The notes below the pieces were generated by a model. That model was given only the letters and a program-made list of their open reading frames with translations, was not told the DNA's origin and did no database searches. Positions 1 through 13,600 of a stretch of 64,000 nt of DNA are shown here, piece by piece. The stretch's first letter is position 1; each line of letters begins with the position of its first letter. The DNA is from Varroa destructor. Taxonomy: Eukaryota > Arthropoda > Arachnida > Mesostigmata > Varroidae. The stretch spans positions 9,384,248 to 9,448,247 of the forward strand of contig NW_019211454.1 in NCBI RefSeq assembly GCF_002443255.2, written 5' to 3'. The position numbers and the translations under genes were made by a program.

Positions 1-3000
1 TCGGACTCGAGTATCTGTTACATGGCGATACAACTCAATAACGTATCAAAGAAAACTAAGCAGGTTCTGATCGTCTAAGAACGTGCATAAAGTAAACAAA
101 CAGTAACTTAAATACAATATCGAAACTCTTGTATTCTTTATAACCTTTTAGCTCCCTAAATGCAATTAAATGAACATAATCGTAATGAGACACGCCCGAT
201 ATTCGATGCCACTATAGTAGTTCGTTGCCAGATGTGTCCAAACCACACATCGTTCTATCCCATCATATAGATTAGGCTACACAGATAAATGAATAAACAT
301 TCGAATCAACCACGTTCAGGCATCAGGGCGCATTCTGGCAAGTTTACGTATTCCGGTGTTACTAAAAAAATTCTTTTGGATATTCCTCTTTATATTTCAG
401 TACCGTCGTATTTAGTGGCCCGGATTTACTTATAGTTAAAATTTTTTTCTTTATTCGGAAAGTTAAGTTCTTTACATCTTTATTCCTATCTAAAATTAAA
501 CACCTAGAAATTTTATGACATTCTATTGTATCGGGTAGTCGAAGAAGTACTAACGTTTTTTTGGGCCACTACTGATACAAATATTTTTAATATTTTACAA
601 GATTACTATTAAACAAAATATGCGTCATTACTCGATGAACTTCTGCTATCTTTCGCGTAACACTTATCTTATCACTACGTAACTTTTATAGATTCTAGGC
701 GAAAAATTGCGACAAATGATATTTGCGTTACTCCATTAAAATTAAACTAACACCATTAAGGGAATTTGCAGAGACCGTAGCATCTTCCGTCCAAGTTCTC
801 TCAATTTTCTCCGAATTCTTAAAGATGTACGTAGTTTGGTATTTTTATGGTGAAAGACGACGCTTCTATCGTTCGTTAGGTCTAGTCGGTTTCAAAAACT
901 TGTTGTAGTCTTCTTAATTATTGATCAGTTGTTTTGCCGAGCAGCAATAGCTCATAATGCAAGAGTCCTCTTCAATCACCTTTTTTGGCGTTAACGTGGG
1001 ACCGACTATGGAGCTTTCTCTCGCTTTAACTATAACATTTTAAACGCATTATCGTTGTCTTATGTGATTCACTTGTAGCTTGATTTCGTTACGTTTCAGT
1101 AGAGTTTCGCAGATGAAAATACATTCTGAATAAATTCGTTTGTGTCAATTCCTACACATTGAAATTCGTATTTGTAGCCACCTTTTTGCAAATAATTTAA
1201 GGCTCTGTGCTGGCGTCACGGCTAATTACGTTTTCGTAAGAATTTCGCAATGATTTTTTAAATCCTTTCGTAATTCTTTAAGCACCACGGAGAGTACCTT
1301 TTATACAGAAATTTTATAAATAACGCATCGTGATAATAAACAGCACACTTTTTATTGGCGTGGGTAGCATTTGTGCTTTATTACTACAAAATTGTAAAAT
1401 ATTACAAGTTTTGTAATTACAAGCTCACCTACAAGGTACTCTTTGAGTCTGAATAAAGGCATTCCAATGTTTGTTTCTAATATTGCCAAATCATAGCTTT
1501 TGAAAGGCATCAACGGTGAATGGACGCGACCCATGAATCTCAAGTTATATAACTTGAGATTCATGAGTCGACTTCAGTGACACTGAATCTTTCTAGCTAT
1601 AAGACCCGTCATTACTTTTTCGACAGTCCAATATGTTGATTAGCTGCGGAATATTTCGTTTAAACATTAATTAAAATCCTCGTCCTCACAGACACTTTTT
1701 TATGTAATGCATCGAACATAATTATCCACCAGTGTAATCTAAAATGGTGTGAAATTGTGGGCTTTACTACAGTTATCAACGTGATCAGATTGTGATTTGA
1801 AGCGCTATTACAACCCTCGGGCGCAACTCGTTTCTGAAATTTTTTCCCTGCTCCGTGATTTTGCAAATCACTGGGTTTATTGAATTTCATTATCAACGTC
1901 ATTTTTGTTTATGGAGTGCTAAAGTGGGCATATGAAAATCGTATTTCTTAGAATTTTCTATGTGACATTTCAGTATAGAAAAATCAACTTTCATTTCATG
2001 GTATTGCCTAGTTTTTTTTTTTGGAAGTGAATAAACCTGTATTATACATAAAACGTCTCTATTTCTACAGAACTTTTGCAAAGTTCCTGTTCCAAGAAAA
2101 TTTGCTTTCATTTATGTTACATTACGATTACGGCATAGTCTCAGCACTGATTCATTTTAAAACAAAATCAATGGGCATGTGTAAAGCTACCCAATTAGCC
2201 ACAGGCAGTAAAATACGTTTTGCCATTGTATATGAAAGTTATTTCGTTCCTTAATGATTTTTCATAGGATCGAATCATGTTATGACTCGAATAGCTAAAT
2301 TACGGAGATTCTTACCAATGCCCTCCTGCGTGTGTGAGCCATTACGAAGCTGTGCGGTTACTTCATTAAGTAATGCAGATCTGCAATGGAATCAAAAGCA
2401 AAACGAAAGATGATTATATAAGGGAACCATTGTTAGGTCTCAGAGCAAACTAAACAAAAGCTGTCAGTAAAAATTTTGTTATCTACGTTGTTTATTACAC
2501 AGTTTATACTCATATAGAATTAAGATGATACAAGAGAACCTGTAACAAATCCAATTTTCTTATGTTATTTAACTAAATGTTTTTCCACATACCATGTAAC
2601 AACAATGAGGCCTTGGGAGTAGAGGTATTAGTTAGTGATTCTACTGTACTTGATTATTTAGCAAAAATAAACTTATGTGAGCGACTGCTCTATTTCAATC
2701 AAGCTAACACCATGATGGATGCCCACTCATTTTTATTGAAATTAGACAATCCAAATGAAAATATTTTCTTTATCAGCCACTTATCATGACAAATCTTTCC
2801 TATTAAGAAAACTCGCCAATTTTTTCATAAATATAAGAACATTGCATTAAATAAAATAAAATAAACAAAAACATCGATTAATGAGATTCAATTATGTAAT
2901 GCATTCAAGCATAACTAAAACGTAACGATTTCATCAGCTGCTAGCCCCGTTATCGGGGTACACTTCCAGCGCAGAACATCTGAGGTGGCAACAGGTCGTA

Positions 3001-3640
3001 ACTTAAAGGAGGACAAGTTAATTCCGGATAGTTTTGAGTAATCTTGATCGCATACTTGCAGTCTAGCTTTGATGTAAAAAAGCACATGTAAGTACTCTGT
3101 GTATGTAAGATAGTAAATCAAAAACCTTAATTAACGATATTATTCGAGGATAGCAATTCGAGTGCGGCACAGTTCGGCACATTATTGCAGCAACTTGTTT
3201 GCTTTAGTAGGGAAGTCGACTCTATTCTAACAACTGCGCAAGAGATTACGTAACATTCTGCTGATTCGATGTCCTTCCGTTTTGCACAAGCTTTTTGTGT
3301 GCGTTGCTTCGCAGTGGAGCTAACTAAATATTTTTCTGTGAAAATATAAATGGACAAAAAACTTCACGTGCTTAAAGTTAGCAGGCAGAAACTTCAACAT
3401 TAAAATAATATAATGAACGCGGTAGGTTATATTTTGTTGTTATGCTGTGACTGGCAAACAAAAAAACTATCTAACCTGCGGACACTGCTGATTAGTTCTT
3501 TTATATGGATTCACTCACACATCTTTCGGTTACGTAGCCAAATGGTCAAATAAAGCCCTATGTCATTATACTTGGCTGATTAAATTGTGCTAACAACTCA
3601 CATATGGTCTGATCCGCCCGAGTCGAATTCTTTGCACCAT
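1..3640. other. AT-rich stretch with no recognised gene
   Basis: Only short, random-looking open frames are present on both strands. The one notable structure is the 44-bp palindrome at 1527-1570. Confidence 0.6.
1527..1570. repeat. 44-bp near-perfect palindrome
   Basis: Bases 1532-1565 are a perfect 34-bp palindrome centred on AAGTTATATAACTT. One mismatch further out, CGAC and GTCG extend it to 44 bp. There is no spacer, so a cruciform with 17-22 bp arms is possible. Confidence 0.95.
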
Positions 3641-3644
3641 TTTA

Positions 3645-3775
3645 GTGCGTCGGCAGTGGATAACGCCTCAAGAGGCATTCTGTTGTGTTACGTCTAATTC
3701 GATGCCCTGATTGTCTAGGCCCCACCAGGGCGGCCTGGTCGGGTTCGACTTTCCCGGCGAATCGGCCAATCGTTG
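3645..3775 (+). mobile_element. possible tRNA-related repeat
   Basis: It contains GCAGTGGATAACGCCTCAAG, which resembles the D-arm region of arginine-type tRNAs. B-box-like strings follow (TAATTCGATGCCC near 3693 and GGGTTCGACTTTCCC near 3747). It could be a decayed tRNA-derived SINE or a tRNA pseudogene. No complete cloverleaf is apparent. Confidence 0.3.
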
Positions 3776-6700
3776 TGGATGCAACCAAATCCCTCTCTGT
3801 TCTTCTTAGCTTGATTTAACTTTATTGCGCACCGAGCCGCTTTAGGCGTTAGATGCTATCGAATTTTGCTAGTGTCAGCCAGTATCTTCTATAATTTGAC
3901 TGTCTGCACTCGAGAGGAAATGCAAGCATTAGTGATGCAGATACCCTGCCGGCATAAGGAATACACGCTTACAAACGCAGATCAACTGTACCTTCTTGGT
4001 GGGGTCCCTGTTTACTTTTTTTTGCTATAGTCGTGATTACATCCAGAACCACTAGTAGACCGTTGAAGCTACTGCACTGACACCTAATGAAAGAGAAGCG
4101 GACGACAATACCGGTCGGTTGGAGACCTGCCCTTCGAATATTGAAACAACGGCTACCGCCTGAAAAATCCCACGGCGACAAATTCCCACGAAGCGCCGGC
4201 AATTTAATTGGCAGCGATCGATGTCGCGAGGCAATCAGGTTCGCCGCTGACACAAAGTTTACAACTCACTGTTCACGAAGCCCTGCCGCCACCGCCTATC
4301 TGAAGATTTGAGAGACCCGATTTTGGGAGACTGACGTTATATTACTTACATAAGTAGAAGCAGCATGTTCGTGGAATCGGTGGGTGACAAGAAACACTAC
4401 GAGCAAGAAACACGCACGCGTGTTGTGTCTTGGTATTCGCTGTGATAGTGGTGGCAATAGTGGCTCTGATCTTCGCGACAGAATGGCGCTTGGTTTTAGT
4501 GGGAAGCCGTCACTTGACATATACACACAGGAATAGTCAATTAGAGCGCTCGTACTTAAGAAGACATCGGGCCCTGTACACAACCTAACCGCCAAACACA
4601 AACCGATAGGTGTACTGGCACACACACAAAACGTTGCTAGCGCTGTGGCTGCCGCCGAAGCCTCTTCTATCCGTGGGAACTGCTGTGACGGCTTTTCCAA
4701 TGCTAACCCCAACGCCGACAGAAAATCGGATGGGGTCCACTACAGACTATTGCTGTACCCGGTTGCCTAATACCCCGCGTGTAAGCGATCACATTAACAT
4801 TATCGATACACCACACGCTCGACAACACCATCTAATCTCACAACAATACCGTCACAACAACGGTACGCACCAAGCATCATTACAACTACAGGCACCAACA
4901 CCATCACATAGGCAACCTATCAAAAGTGGAACACACACAGGTACCGATTTATGTCCTTGTGTTGTGGGTCGGGTAACCGCAGTTTTTTGATGTAGTCGAT
5001 GGCTTCTCGGGTTTGCTCGTATTTGCTTTCGTAGCTAGTGCACGAGAGACGGTACTAGGCGAAACACCATGACCCACCGTAAGTGTGTCGGGTGTTTTTA
5101 CTCGTATCGTCTGCTTTGCTGTCCATCAGGCAGGCGCCATCGACACAAACTCACGCAGCCACAGGATTGAAATTGCATTTAGCTATGTTGCTGTTCTGTG
5201 TCGGCTGGACAAGCCCGTCGAGCGAAGACCGGTCGTCAACTACGACTGCGTTCGAAGGCGGGGGAAAGACCGGGAGAGTCGTGATTTCTTATGTGCTCTT
5301 AGTGGTAGACTCTAGCAAGTGTTTGTGTCTAGGTTACACGTGTCTGTGTCGACATGAAACGACGATCTTGGCAGGCGCCGCAGTAGCTGCGCCCAGGCGC
5401 ATTACAGCACAATACAGACTGTAGTCGCAGATGAACAGCAATTACTGCTATCCAATTGACTACCGCAACTCGTGGTAAGAATTCCTTCCGTGATGATGTA
5501 GTAATAACTCTTTTGCCTGCTAAACTTGAGGACACATGATGGTATAGGTTCGAATCCGAATGTATACAAACACACTTTTTTTCATGCTGGAATGGACCAG
5601 CCTTTCGAAGTAATGCCTAACGGCTCAAGTAACGAACGTAGAGACATGGCAAACACACTCGTAGTAAAAACAGAGGCAAAATTAAGAGTGACATCGGGGG
5701 CAAACAGTGACGGGGAAAAATTCGTCAGTAACATTAAGTTAGCAAGTCTGCTGCTGTCGCAGCAAACGGTTAGACCCATTGCTAGTAGCCGGCAGCCGTG
5801 GGGGTGGTAGTTAACAAACTAACACGAAGCAGGAAAAGTCAATAGTAATTTTGCTTTCGAGAGGCCAACAATTAATGTTCATTGCGTTCTAGGTGGTTGG
5901 CTGAGGATCAAGCGAGCGAATTCTACGGATAAGTGAACGGAGTGACGACAAAATGGCGCTGGGGGTCGGTGTGAGTTTTGTTCGATTAGGTGTTCGTGAT
6001 TCATTGTAACTCAGTCAGCATCGTTGTCTTAAATGGGCGAAGTTGCGTAGAGAAGAAAAATTCGTTAGTTAGTAATTATAGTTACGGTTTGCAGGTGCAT
6101 TAGGAAATAGAATTCGTAGATTAGGAGAGCCAAATAATTGTAAGCAGTACGATACCCATCGTGTGCGTCGTGCTGGTGAATGTAAGTGTGTATGGAAATG
6201 CGAGTCTCTCTGTTTGTAATAGCCCGTAGCAGTCGAAGTGGACGTAAGCAATATTCGTTTCATTAACAAACAATTTACTAACGGAGACAAGTGAGAACAC
6301 CTAAAAACTCGTGCATCGGTAGTAATGTTGCTGCTGGATGCTGCTACAGCTGGGGGTCCGTAATGCCAGCTGTCGGCACCTTTGTCGCTAGCAAATCGCG
6401 GTCGTAACTATACCTCTTCGTTCATACATTGGGCGTCACCACTAGTTGCTAGCACATTGAACTTTTATTAGAAGAGGGAGGAAGAAAGAAACGAGAATTG
6501 AATTGGAGATGCAGAATTGAGCAGCAGTAGCTCGTATCTGAAGCACACTCAGGTGAACGTAAACGATCCAACTTTCTCATCCTAATTAATTAACAAATTT
6601 TATATGCTTGTTCGAACAACAACAACGTTGACGATAATAACCAGTCGTAAATCGGAATGAAGTACTGTAACAAGCCTGGTACAGTTGCTGAAGGGAAAAT

Positions 6701-7012
6701 AAACAAAGCTGTAAATAGGGTTTTTTGGATAGAAAAAGAAAGACGAAATAGTCTTTTTTTACTCAGGTTTGGGAGATCTATGCTGTCTCTTGTCGATTAG
6801 AGATTGTGCTGCAAACATATCTGAACATAACTATTCAAGGGAGACTCGCTACATGCGAGAGGAATTAGGGCGTCTCGCAATATGTTTCGCGGACGATTGT
6901 GTGTGTATGTGTGAAAGTTGGGTGTATGGTACGCAAAACGCAGAATAACAACAGTAAAAACGGTTGTCAGCGTACGCCCATATCCTGTTGTTGCTGGCCT
7001 TCTGGGCAGCAC
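3776..7012. other. GC-richer upstream stretch, no confirmed gene
   Basis: Base composition rises here (about 3.9-6.3 kb), but open frames such as those at 4296-4712 (minus) and 5083-5424 (plus) are low-complexity and overlap other open frames. ACAAAATGGCG at 5953 followed by a GTGAGT donor at 5971 could be a tiny first exon or a non-coding leader. Nothing shows that it joins Vps37A. Confidence 0.35.
5490..5616 (+). mobile_element. tRNA-derived SINE-like element, copy A
   Basis: It has a perfect B box, GGTTCGAATCC, at 5547-5557 and aligns with the element at 42.1 kb across the body (CCTGCTAAACTTGAGGACAC, CATGATGG, TTCGAAGTAA). Its A box is degraded (TAGTAATAACTC). It does not fold as an intact tRNA, because the T-stem is mispaired. 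Confidence 0.5.
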
Positions 7013-7020
7013 TTTATATA
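7013..7020 (+). promoter_or_regulatory. possible TATA element of Vps37A
   Basis: The sequence TTTATATA lies 107 nt before the proposed ATG. A start site about 30 nt downstream would give a leader of roughly 80 nt. TATA-like strings are common in this AT-rich DNA and no initiator or downstream promoter element stands out, so support is weak. Confidence 0.2.
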
Positions 7021-7126
7021 ATAAAGACGATACGGAAGAGTCTATGGACACGCAGCAGGAGCAAGCTTTCCGTCATTCGATGAAAATAAGCAACCCTGTG
7101 ATATAGAGCAAAAAGCCTTTGTTAAC

Positions 7127-7236
7127 ATGCTTCGAAGCGCGAAACGTTCTTCGGTGCCTAGCGGCACATCAGGTGGAAACGGCCCGGAAGAGGTGCGCAA
7201 GCATAAGATCTACGAACTGAAGGATCGTTGTCCTGG
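7127..7236 (+). CDS. Vps37A: Vps37A coding exon 1
   Basis: It encodes residues 1-36 and the first two bases of codon 37 (MLRSAKRSSV, then PEEVRKHKIYELKDRCP). It ends at a consensus donor, CCTGG|GTGAGT. The frame is open back to a TAA at 7022-7024 with no earlier in-frame ATG, so 7127 is the most likely start. This N-terminus has the same length and basic/Ser-rich character as that of other Vps37A proteins before the UEV domain, but the sequence itself is poorly conserved. Confidence 0.75.
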
Positions 7237-10200
7237 GTGAGTTGTCCTAGGATTTTCTACATGCATTACTAGAACGAACCATAATGAAATTCTAACTATC
7301 AACTAGAAGCGAAACAATTAGCTTGTAGAGAGGTGACTTAGCAAGTGATGAAATTGGTGCGGTAGTTGGTAGGTGCGCATTATAGTATCGTGTCGGCGTA
7401 CAAAGCCGAAGATCTGTTCTGTACTTCTAACTGCATTAGATAGTGGAAAGTTAACTGCAACTGTGAGCTATCATTAACTTAAGGGGATTTAACCTTCATT
7501 CTGTGCTGTATTCATCTAATTACGTGTTCAAGGTGGTTAAACTCGTAGATATAGTCGAATGCGATTTTTGATTTTACCTTGCAATGCCTGGTTCTTTGTT
7601 TTGTCTATGGCCTTTAACATTGCATACTGTGAAGCTGATACTAGACAAATTGATATTATTCTTTATATATGGTACGTCGTTTGTGATATTTTCCAACGAT
7701 ATCGGTTAGTTAGATCCTTGCAACAAGAGAAGGGCCAGTGATCGCTATCTAGGTACCTTTGGAATCGGTGTGTAAACGTCACCAGAGTATTACTGGCATT
7801 CGCTATGGTTCACCTGATCTGGTCCCCTGGCGTGACATCATTCAGTCAAAGGCAGTAATTGCTCGGATTGAACTTGTAAAAAATTATTATGGATATAAAA
7901 TGCGTCGAGGCGGATAAACAGGAGCTGTGCGTTGACTAACCTCAAAGGTGAACTGATGTATACATAGTATTTCATCTACTAGATAACATAATTTTAATTT
8001 GATGACAATCCGTAGCCGCCTTCAGTTATTTTTATACTGCTGGTCTCATTCGTAAAGCCATCTTGCCTTCGTTAGGAGCAAAACATCGTTAGTGTCGAGA
8101 AAAAAGCAACAAAGCTATGTATTACGATTCTGTTTAATCGACTCCAGGTTGACTGGTTGGCTCTTATCTGACCTAAATAGAGAAGCATTGCTTCAACCAT
8201 CTTTTAGATTGCAACAAAAGAAAGTTCCAACAGACACGGTATCTGAAATTTTAAAAATTGTTAATTAGTTTTCGGATATTATTCTATTTTGTTATATCAG
8301 GCAGATTGAAACGTTTCGCTTCGCAAATAATCCCTGCAGCTTTTCTTTAATATTACGAGATTTGCACAGTTTCAGATAGAAGCACGCTAACTGGAAGCGG
8401 TCTACATTTTTGTCAGTGAAATCGGTGAAGTTACTTCAATCGCCGTTTTGTGAAATAAAAAGAAATTAAGTGGAGAGAGATCGTAACCGGTTGATAACCA
8501 TTTATAATCAGGGCAAGTTTCAAAGGCAGATCACTGCATACAGCTCGCTCGATGATGTTAAGCTCAAAACTTGTCTAATATAGTCATCTTTCTAATTGAG
8601 GATTGTTGGGAATAGTAAGGAGTTTTCTTTAAGTTATCGAAAGGATAAAAGCATCACTATTTGTTAGCAGTTTTATCATGGCTGTGAACTTCACTGACCT
8701 TTAACTGCAGAATACTCTATTTGAAGAACGTACATGAATCAATTTTTAGTTTTAATACATCTCGAAGTCAACTGATAGAATTTCTTGGTTAAAAATTAGC
8801 TTAGGGCGAAACACTTCTGATCACTTAAAGAAAAGAATTGGTCTGTAAATACATTTTACAGTAAAATGTATTGTTTTACCACACTTAGGTATTGAATTAT
8901 TAGAGATTTGAGACAAACGATTCATTCATAGTGGCCACATACCTCTAAAATCCGTATTTCTGCAACGAAACGATTTGTTGCTCAACCATGAGGCATTGCT
9001 TTAGCTATAGAACTTTCCGAATTATGTCAATGGAATAGTGCTCATTTTATAATTTTGTTTCGGTCAGACTTCAAACATTAGACGTAATCTTTCGTGGATT
9101 AACTCCCTAAAAAAATCAAGCATCTGTGTGAGTATATGAGCGGCTTACGTCAGTGTTATTGCATTAAACTTTTTAATAAATTCAACATGCGCTGTCAGGA
9201 TAGCCAATTGTGAGGGTAGATTATTAGAGAGAACAGTGGTTTCGTCTGTAGCTCCGATGATTGTTCGATCCATATATATCTGCACATTTGGCTTCAGGCG
9301 TGTCGTTGGAAAGCTAAACCCAGTGTTTCAAAATCTGATAAAGCGAAATTAAAATGCATGATGTATGCATCTATCGCGCACATACTTAAATTCTTATGCC
9401 ATTTTATATGAGTGCTTGTACGCACACCATGTATATGTGAATACGACCGTTTCTCTCTTGTCTTGCTATACCATGCCGGTCAAGTGTTGAAATCCTCACG
9501 TATCCTAAGAGTTTCCTAACTGCGAACGATACGTGAATGCCAGTCGTGACAAGTTAGGTTAGGTTAAACCGTGAAACACGCATGGGTATATGCTATTATT
9601 TATGTGGTTCGTATATTTTTTCGAATATTCTGTACCTGCCTGAAAATCTCATTCAGTAGGGTGATGTGATAACGAGTTGTGGTAGGCCACGCTGCGACGA
9701 ATGTGTTCTTTACTTCACTCATGTCAAATGATACTTTGTATTTACAAAAATATACAAAAATGTTACAACACTTGACGTCAATCCTTTCGGATATGATAGA
9801 GTTTAATAATCAAACCATTTTTTCCAAGCAGTTGCATGGGGCGCCGACATTTTTAGCTAGAAGTCGTGAGAAAAAAGCGACTTTGCAGATATGATTTCGA
9901 TACGTGTGTCATTTTGTAGAGGATGCTGTTCGAGTTGGGAGACTGAGGACCTGTGTTGTACAGAAGAGTCAAACGTGCTTAGTTAAAATTTAAATGTATT
10001 TTCATTTCAAATAGCCATTTTTATTAAAATGGAAATGTTTAAGTAAAGAACATGCGCCTCTCTGCATCCACTTAACTTTGAACGCGCGTACGCTTACTGA
10101 ATCTGAGCAATATTTTTTACACAATTATGTATATGCGAAATCACTTTTATCAAAATGATCTCATCGGAATAAATGCTTTGTCTACTGAATTCTACGACCC

Positions 10201-10556
10201 TTTAGAGGATTAGTTTCGAAGTGTTCTGTGCGGTTATTTATGCTATCCCAGTCCTTTCAAGATCAGCTTACTTTTTCGAATGTCAAGCCTAAATTGATTT
10301 CTGTTTTATATAACAATTTGGTGGTGCAGAGGACTTTTTCATACCGAATAATTATTTCCACGATCAATAGTGTCGCAACGTAGGGCAGGCGCAGATAATT
10401 CAATTTTACAGCTATTTTCACGTAAGTTTATATTTGAGAATAAATATGGTGCTAGGAATGATTAATTATTAGGAAAAACAAAAAAAATTACATTGTCTAC
10501 CTATTATTGTAATAAAAATTATCTATTTTTATTGGGTTATTGAATTCGACTTTACT

Positions 10557-10602
<46 letters not shown>

Positions 10603-13600
10603 AGCACTGCCGTATATTATGATATCGTTGGAAAAGAAAGTTTGTTCGGGCTCAATCCATAAAGCAGGCTTTAGAAGCAGAAGTTTTTTGTCCACTTGAT
10701 GTAAAATGGCGCTTATTTTATGTAAGTAGTCGGATAATTTGGAGATCTTAGATTTTGAGATGAGAACTGAAATTTAAAGTTTGTACAGTTATGCGATTTT
10801 CTCGATCGAAATTGATTCGCTGGAAAACGTTCTAGGCTTATGGATACGCTTAAAAAAAGTTTAACTATTATTTGTTCCCACAGCGAGTCGATTCTTGTCA
10901 CAACTGAAACTGTGGAATTCGAATAGCGACATGGCTAAAGGGTGCGCGGAATGGGAACAATTCCTATTCATAACCGGGAAACGAAATAACGTTTACTTGA
11001 AGAAATATATATATATATATAATGTTATATCGTAGAGTTAGTAATAATTATAATTATCATCGGTAATTTATCAACGATCAGTTGTGTTCCACTATTATAC
11101 CTATTGCTTATGACATTACAATCTTTATCACGGAGCGGCGTGTATTCATCATCAATGTACATTTATTCATACTTTTATGAAGAAATTTTACTTATTCTGT
11201 CAGTATTCGTGCGTTTGATTAGCATAACACACGTATTCTTTAAGTTTGCAGGAAATTTTGTTTCCAGCTTTTATCTTAACTCATATGTTCTTTCCTAGTT
11301 TTTTCTTATTATGCTGTCTTTATTTGAGCATCGTTGTTTGTTCGCGATGCTCCAAGTGATTTGGCTTTAGCCGTTTGATATATTTTAGACGTTTGGCTGT
11401 TTATCCTTTCTTTTTCCTGTGATTCCGTTTCCCTATTGTCACTCTCGAAAACTTGTTGATTAATTTGACGTTACTATTTCTGCATCTTAAACCATCATAC
11501 CGTGTATAATTTCGTTGCTTCAATGACACGTTGGCGATATTATGTTCGTGCTAGAACGGTGATCGCTTTCGAGCGAGTCGTCATGGTAAGAAGACATTCT
11601 GTTGAAGATATTGAAGAGCAGTTAGTGTAGGGCTATTGGCTAGTTGCTACTCAGAGTTGGTCAGTAAATGACTTGATGCGTTTTTAATAAATATAATAAA
11701 GTGCTGTTCATACTTTCCTATCATACCCTCGTCGGTAGTGATATTTAAACCAATGGGCACGTTTCTCTCTAGTCGCTAAAATGCTATCCTAATACCTTTT
11801 TCATGGTCCTAAGTAGTACAGTGTGGCTTAGCTATAATTGAAATTGTCCCTAATTATAGCATATCTGCTTACTGTTCTATTAGTCGAGCCCTTCTTGGAA
11901 TTTGTACGCCCTCAATGACGTTTAGAGCGCGTATTCAAGTCCCGATTGAGACTGACGAGGATATGAACACTGCACAATACGCTAGCTGTCACCAATCTAG
12001 ATAAGTGTTTGCACACCTCGCAATGCACAATTGACGTTAATCTCATCCTCTGTTCCAAAGTCCACAAAATTTAAAACATGATTTGAATTCCTTTCTAATC
12101 AATAGATAAATGGCGGCTAGCAAATGTTACAAAATCTCTACGATCCGATACAGGCCTGAAGCTTTTCTTGTACTGGACATCAATAAATTTGTAACTAGGT
12201 ATTTGGAAAGATATTTGGATTTATGGAGCAACAATGGTTAATTAATAGTAGAATAGAGCAACTTTATTCTGATCTATAGATAAAGGTCGTTCCTAAAAGA
12301 CAAGTTTATTTATGCGGATGGTCGTTTTCAAATGTTGCTATAATTTATTTTTTACTAAATTGGATTAAACTAATTCATTCTCCACATCTGTGCATTCAGT
12401 TTTTTGTGTCGGCTTCGGCCCTCTGTTTCCTACTGCTTAGTATACATTTTGTTACTGTTTGGTTCTGTTCCGCTCCGTTCAATTGTCCTCTTTTGTCTTT
12501 GTAATTAGAACCGACATTTAGTGACAGTGCTATAAAATCTTGGTGAAATAACGTCGACAATTAGGTACAGTCATTCCTTACTTTCGATTGCTGCATAACA
12601 GCGACGTTATATATTATATAACACAAGTGATCTGACTTAAGCCTATTGACACGGGAATTTATGCTCGCTTGCAGCTATAGTTACTTTATTTTCTTCACTC
12701 GGCAATATTATAAAACAAATAGGATTAGTTAGCATCTATAACATTTGCGACTTTCGGCCGTCGTGAGCATTTCCAGTGTCACCGTTCGACTTGTTCGTGT
12801 TTACGTGTCTTCCTTTCCGTATATTATTAACAGATAATATTCGTTGAAATTTTGCTCGCCGCACGTAAGGTTAAGCGCAACAATTAGGGGCTTAATGATT
12901 TCACACTATTCCGATTTATACATAGGAGTTATTTTTATGACGAAGATTTCCAACAAGTTTTGTTGTACGGATATCAGCTTTAAGTCAGTGCTGCGCTTGT
13001 ACTAACATATCTGTACTGAACTAATATAAGTAAATTAATGAGACGTTTCCATTTGCGCACTCTCTTTAGCGTGACATTGAGCACAACCGGCAGTTTCAAG
13101 TTTTTGTCCATCGCGCACCAAACACTGACTTGTCCCGCAGACAAAATGATAAACACAAACATTAGCCTTTATTAACACTCTCTATATATTATGTGTGTGC
13201 GTGATGTGGAACACATCTGTATTCTTACAGCATTCAGGAACGTGTCCCTGAGTCGGAGTTCACCTTAGCTTTCAGCTGCGCCGGGATCGAGTATCAGCTA
13301 TTCATGTAGGTAAAAAAAAGGGTGAAGGTAGACAATGATTTAGTTTTGGTAGCCTGTACGGTTCGCTTGAGAAGATCTGCGTAGGCATCGAAAGATGTCT
13401 TGATAGGAATGCTTTGGTGACTTGTTATCAATTTAGTTAGAATAGGTTAACGACTAGTTAAGTTAAACTGGCTTCGACAACTCTCTCTGTATGAAAAAAA
13501 TTTTCGACAATTTGGAGAAAATGGCTAACGTCAATATGTAATAAATTGCATTGCTGTTAGCATATGGGGGTTGATTAACCGTGGAATGACAGAATTTTAA

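Noticed and set aside
4296..4712. 138-codon minus-strand frame in the GC-richer region
   Set aside because: Low-complexity composition, no motif, and it overlaps unrelated frames on the other strand.
5083..5424. 113-codon + frame
   Set aside because: No recognisable domain. A second + frame overlaps it, typical of GC-rich non-coding sequence.
5490..5616. Functional tRNA gene at the GGTTCGAATCC box
   Set aside because: The T-stem does not pair and the A box is degraded. The match to 42.1 kb points to a SINE-like repeat.
9553..9566. Interstitial telomere-like TTAGG units
   Set aside because: Only two units, as expected by chance in AT-rich DNA.
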